Shown here piece by piece: positions 62,382 through 64,000 of a stretch of 64,000 nt of DNA (within the stretch, counting starts at the first letter, position 1; the number at the start of each line of letters is the position of its first letter). The position numbers were made by a program, and so were the translations under genes. The notes below the pieces were generated by a model, which was given only the letters and a program-made list of their open reading frames with translations, did not search any database and was not told the origin of the DNA. Where the stretch lies: the NCBI GenBank assembly GCA_040766585.1, contig JAXGQE010000001.1, forward strand, positions 62,001-126,000. The letters run 5' to 3'. The DNA comes from JAXGQE01 sp040766585 (GTDB taxonomy: Bacteria > Bacillota > SLNR01).

Positions 62382-63749
62382 ATGTTTTTCAGTCACATTT
62401 ACAGCTCGGGACTGGCTCACAGTTCCTATGTAATCGGGGGGAAAAAAGGATGCATCGTGGTGGATCCAGGCCGTGATATTGAAAAGTACATGAAGCAGGC
62501 CAAAGCGTTTGGGCTGCCCATTACCGGAATCATCGAAACCCATCTGCATGCCGACTTCATTTCCGGTCATATGGATCTGGCCGAAGAAACCGGTGCCGTC
62601 ATCTATGCATCCAAAGCGGCCAAATGCGCATATCCCCATCAGGGTATCGAAGATGGGGAAACTTTTACCCACGACACATTCTCCATCACCATGCTGGACA
62701 CACCCGGCCACACCCCGGAGGGAGCTGTGTTCTTTGTGGCCGACCATGAACGCGCTGATGAACCCATTCTCGTCTTCACCGGGGATACTGTGCTGGTGGG
62801 AGATGTGGGCCGACCGGATCTTTTCCCGGATATGAAACAGGAGCTGGCCCAAAAGCTCTACCGCAGTATCCGGAAACTGAAAGAGTGGGGGAATCACATC
62901 GAGTTGTACCCGGCCCACGGCATGGGCTCCCTCTGCGGCCGGTCGCTGTCGGCTAAACTATGGACCACCCTGGGCATTGAGAAGCAGTGGAATTATGCAT
63001 TTCAACTGGAAAAAGAAGAAGATTTTGTTCAGGCTCTCCTCACCGGGATGCCGGAAGCTCCGGACCATTTTTCCAGGTGTTCCGAAATCAACCGGCAGGG
63101 CCCTACTCTGATCCAAGATCTGCCGAAACCCGTACCCATCGGCCCGGATGCCTTCCACAAGAAAATCCAAGAAGGGCATCAGGTTGTTGATGTACGAAGT
63201 TTCGTGGAATTCTCCGGAGCGCATGTCCCCGGAGCGTATGCCATTCCCCTCCAGGGCAAATTTTCGACTTTTGCCGGATGGGTTGTCCCCTTTGATGTCC
63301 CCCTGCTGCTGGTGGCCGAAACCGATGACGAACTGCAGGAAGCCCTGGTGGGTCTGCGGGCAGTCGGCCATGACCGTGTGGTGGGATACCTCAGCGGCGG
63401 AATGCTGAAATGGATCAATGGTGGCTTGAGAACCAACCGCATTGATACCATTTCCGTCCACGAACTGCACGATGTACTGGAAAATCCGGAATACACAGTT
63501 TTGGATACACGGCAGCTCAGCGAATGGGAAGAAGGACACATCCCCGGAACCATCCATGCCCCCACTCCCGATATTCGTCAACGATATGTGGAATGGGATC
63601 CGGAAAAGCCCATTGTTACATTGTGCAATACATCCAACCGTTCCATTCTGGCAGCCAGTCTGCTGAAGCAGAAAGGATTCAAAACGGTCCTGAACATGGT
63701 GGGAGGAACCACGGCCTGGGCTGCTGCCGGATTCTCTCTGACAAAATAA
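62382..63749 (+). CDS. Metallo-beta-lactamase/rhodanese fusion (CstB-like persulfide enzyme)
   Basis: A 455-residue fusion. The N-terminal persulfide-dioxygenase-like metallo-beta-lactamase domain has HLHADFISGH (54-63), DTPGHTPEG, FTGDTVLVGDVGRPD and YPAHGMGS. The first rhodanese-like domain (about 262-350) lacks a cysteine at the active-site loop (VAETDD). The second (about 360-455) has the reactive Cys415 in LCNTSNRS. This catalytically dead plus active rhodanese order is that of CstB-type enzymes, which convert low-molecular-weight persulfides to thiosulfate. The ATG follows AAGGAGGG. It lies between two transporter genes. Confidence 0.92.
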   Translation: MFFSHIYSSGLAHSSYVIGGKKGCIVVDPGRDIEKYMKQAKAFGLPITGIIETHLHADFISGHMDLAEETGAVIYASKAAKCAYPHQGIEDGETFTHDTFSITMLDTPGHTPEGAVFFVADHERADEPILVFTGDTVLVGDVGRPDLFPDMKQELAQKLYRSIRKLKEWGNHIELYPAHGMGSLCGRSLSAKLWTTLGIEKQWNYAFQLEKEEDFVQALLTGMPEAPDHFSRCSEINRQGPTLIQDLPKPVPIGPDAFHKKIQEGHQVVDVRSFVEFSGAHVPGAYAIPLQGKFSTFAGWVVPFDVPLLLVAETDDELQEALVGLRAVGHDRVVGYLSGGMLKWINGGLRTNRIDTISVHELHDVLENPEYTVLDTRQLSEWEEGHIPGTIHAPTPDIRQRYVEWDPEKPIVTLCNTSNRSILAASLLKQKGFKTVLNMVGGTTAWAAAGFSLTK

Positions 63750-63764
63750 CAAGGAGTGATCATT

Positions 63765-64000
63765 ATGATGTCCTGGCTTTATGAAGCCATTTTTGTCACC
63801 CCCTGGCCCTGGTGGGCGGGAGGCCTGGCCATTGGGCTGCTGGTCCCCGGACTGTACTACTACCAGAACACGGCTTTGGGCGTCTCCACAGGATACGGGA
63901 ACTTCCTGAAAATGCTCCTTCACGGGAAGAAACCATTGTCCTGGCTACAGAAAGATACGTTTAAAGATCTGTTTGGCTGGCGTGTCTACTTTATCATTGG
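63765..64000 (+). CDS. YeeE/YedE-family sulfur transporter (5' part; continues beyond window)
   Basis: Seventy-eight residues are visible: a start with tandem Met, a hydrophobic segment with WPWWAGGLAIGLLVPGLYYY, a loop with GVSTGYGNF, and the start of another helix (GWRVYFIIG). This is the N-terminus of YeeE/YedE (TsuA-like) membrane proteins that import thiosulfate or related sulfur compounds. The ATG at 63765 follows AAGGAG by eight bases. It is 15 bases downstream of the rhodanese fusion and in the same operon. Confidence 0.85.
   Translation, partial: MMSWLYEAIFVTPWPWWAGGLAIGLLVPGLYYYQNTALGVSTGYGNFLKMLLHGKKPLSWLQKDTFKDLFGWRVYFII

Noticed and set aside
62958..63923. 321-codon open frame on the minus strand
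   Set aside because: It is antisense to the rhodanese fusion, with no recognisable domain.
1..64000. CRISPR array, tRNA or rRNA genes
   Set aside because: No spaced direct-repeat array, cloverleaf sequence or rRNA segment was seen on reading either strand by eye; a covariance-model scan would be needed to exclude small RNAs.

Overview
The window looks like chromosome from an anaerobic, spore-forming Clostridia-type Firmicute. The evidence is a stand-alone Spo0F-type regulator, a CsaB-type cell-wall pyruvyl transferase, an RNA polymerase delta subunit, a tungsten-type aldehyde:ferredoxin oxidoreductase, a flavodiiron protein, HypB, strong GGAGG ribosome sites, and many TTG and GTG starts. I could not place it in a genus. 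No rRNA, tRNA or CRISPR array was seen. Most genes are on the minus strand.

Layout. 1-7.6 kb holds housekeeping genes: rpmE, a DUF1385 gene, prfA, prmC (cut by the window edge), rho, a small transaldolase, glpX, a Cys-rich protein and spo0F. 7.7-9.35 kb is a decayed insertion sequence of the ISNCY/IS1202 type, flanked by a 19-bp direct repeat and carrying a broken transposase with a 28-A run. 9.4-18 kb carries an MFS transporter behind a long structured leader, a secreted DUF916/WxL-like pair, a CtpA protease, an Lnt-like acyltransferase frame broken by one in-frame TGA, a NamZ-type lipoprotein and hypB. 18-25 kb carries a metal-responsive arsR-zntA operon and an RND efflux pair.

25-33 kb is a surface-polymer cluster: DUF5693 protein, O-antigen-ligase-like protein, two glycosyltransferases, a sugar epimerase and csaB. 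33-42 kb has a Yip1 protein, SppA, pyrG with a hairpin leader, rpoE, a HypE/AIR-synthase-like protein, speE and a carboxyltransferase subunit. 42-46 kb is a PadR-MATE-DHA2 multidrug operon. 46-56 kb has a PAS-GGDEF-HD-GYP protein, aroC-aroA, two M20 peptidases, a URO-D family protein and an RluA-type pseudouridine synthase.

56-64 kb starts with about 0.8 kb of apparently decayed DNA rich in inverted repeats. It continues with MoaD-like plus AOR (aldehyde oxidation with tungstopterin), a flavodiiron protein (O2/NO reduction), a DinB-fold protein, and a plus-strand sulfur cluster: SLC13-type permease, metallo-beta-lactamase/rhodanese protein and the start of a YeeE/YedE transporter.

I did not find a convincing large new defence or mobile system. 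The most unusual items are the in-frame TGA in the Lnt-like gene, the decayed IS with its homopolymer and possible outward promoter, the structured leader of the MFS gene, and the decayed region at 56 kb.
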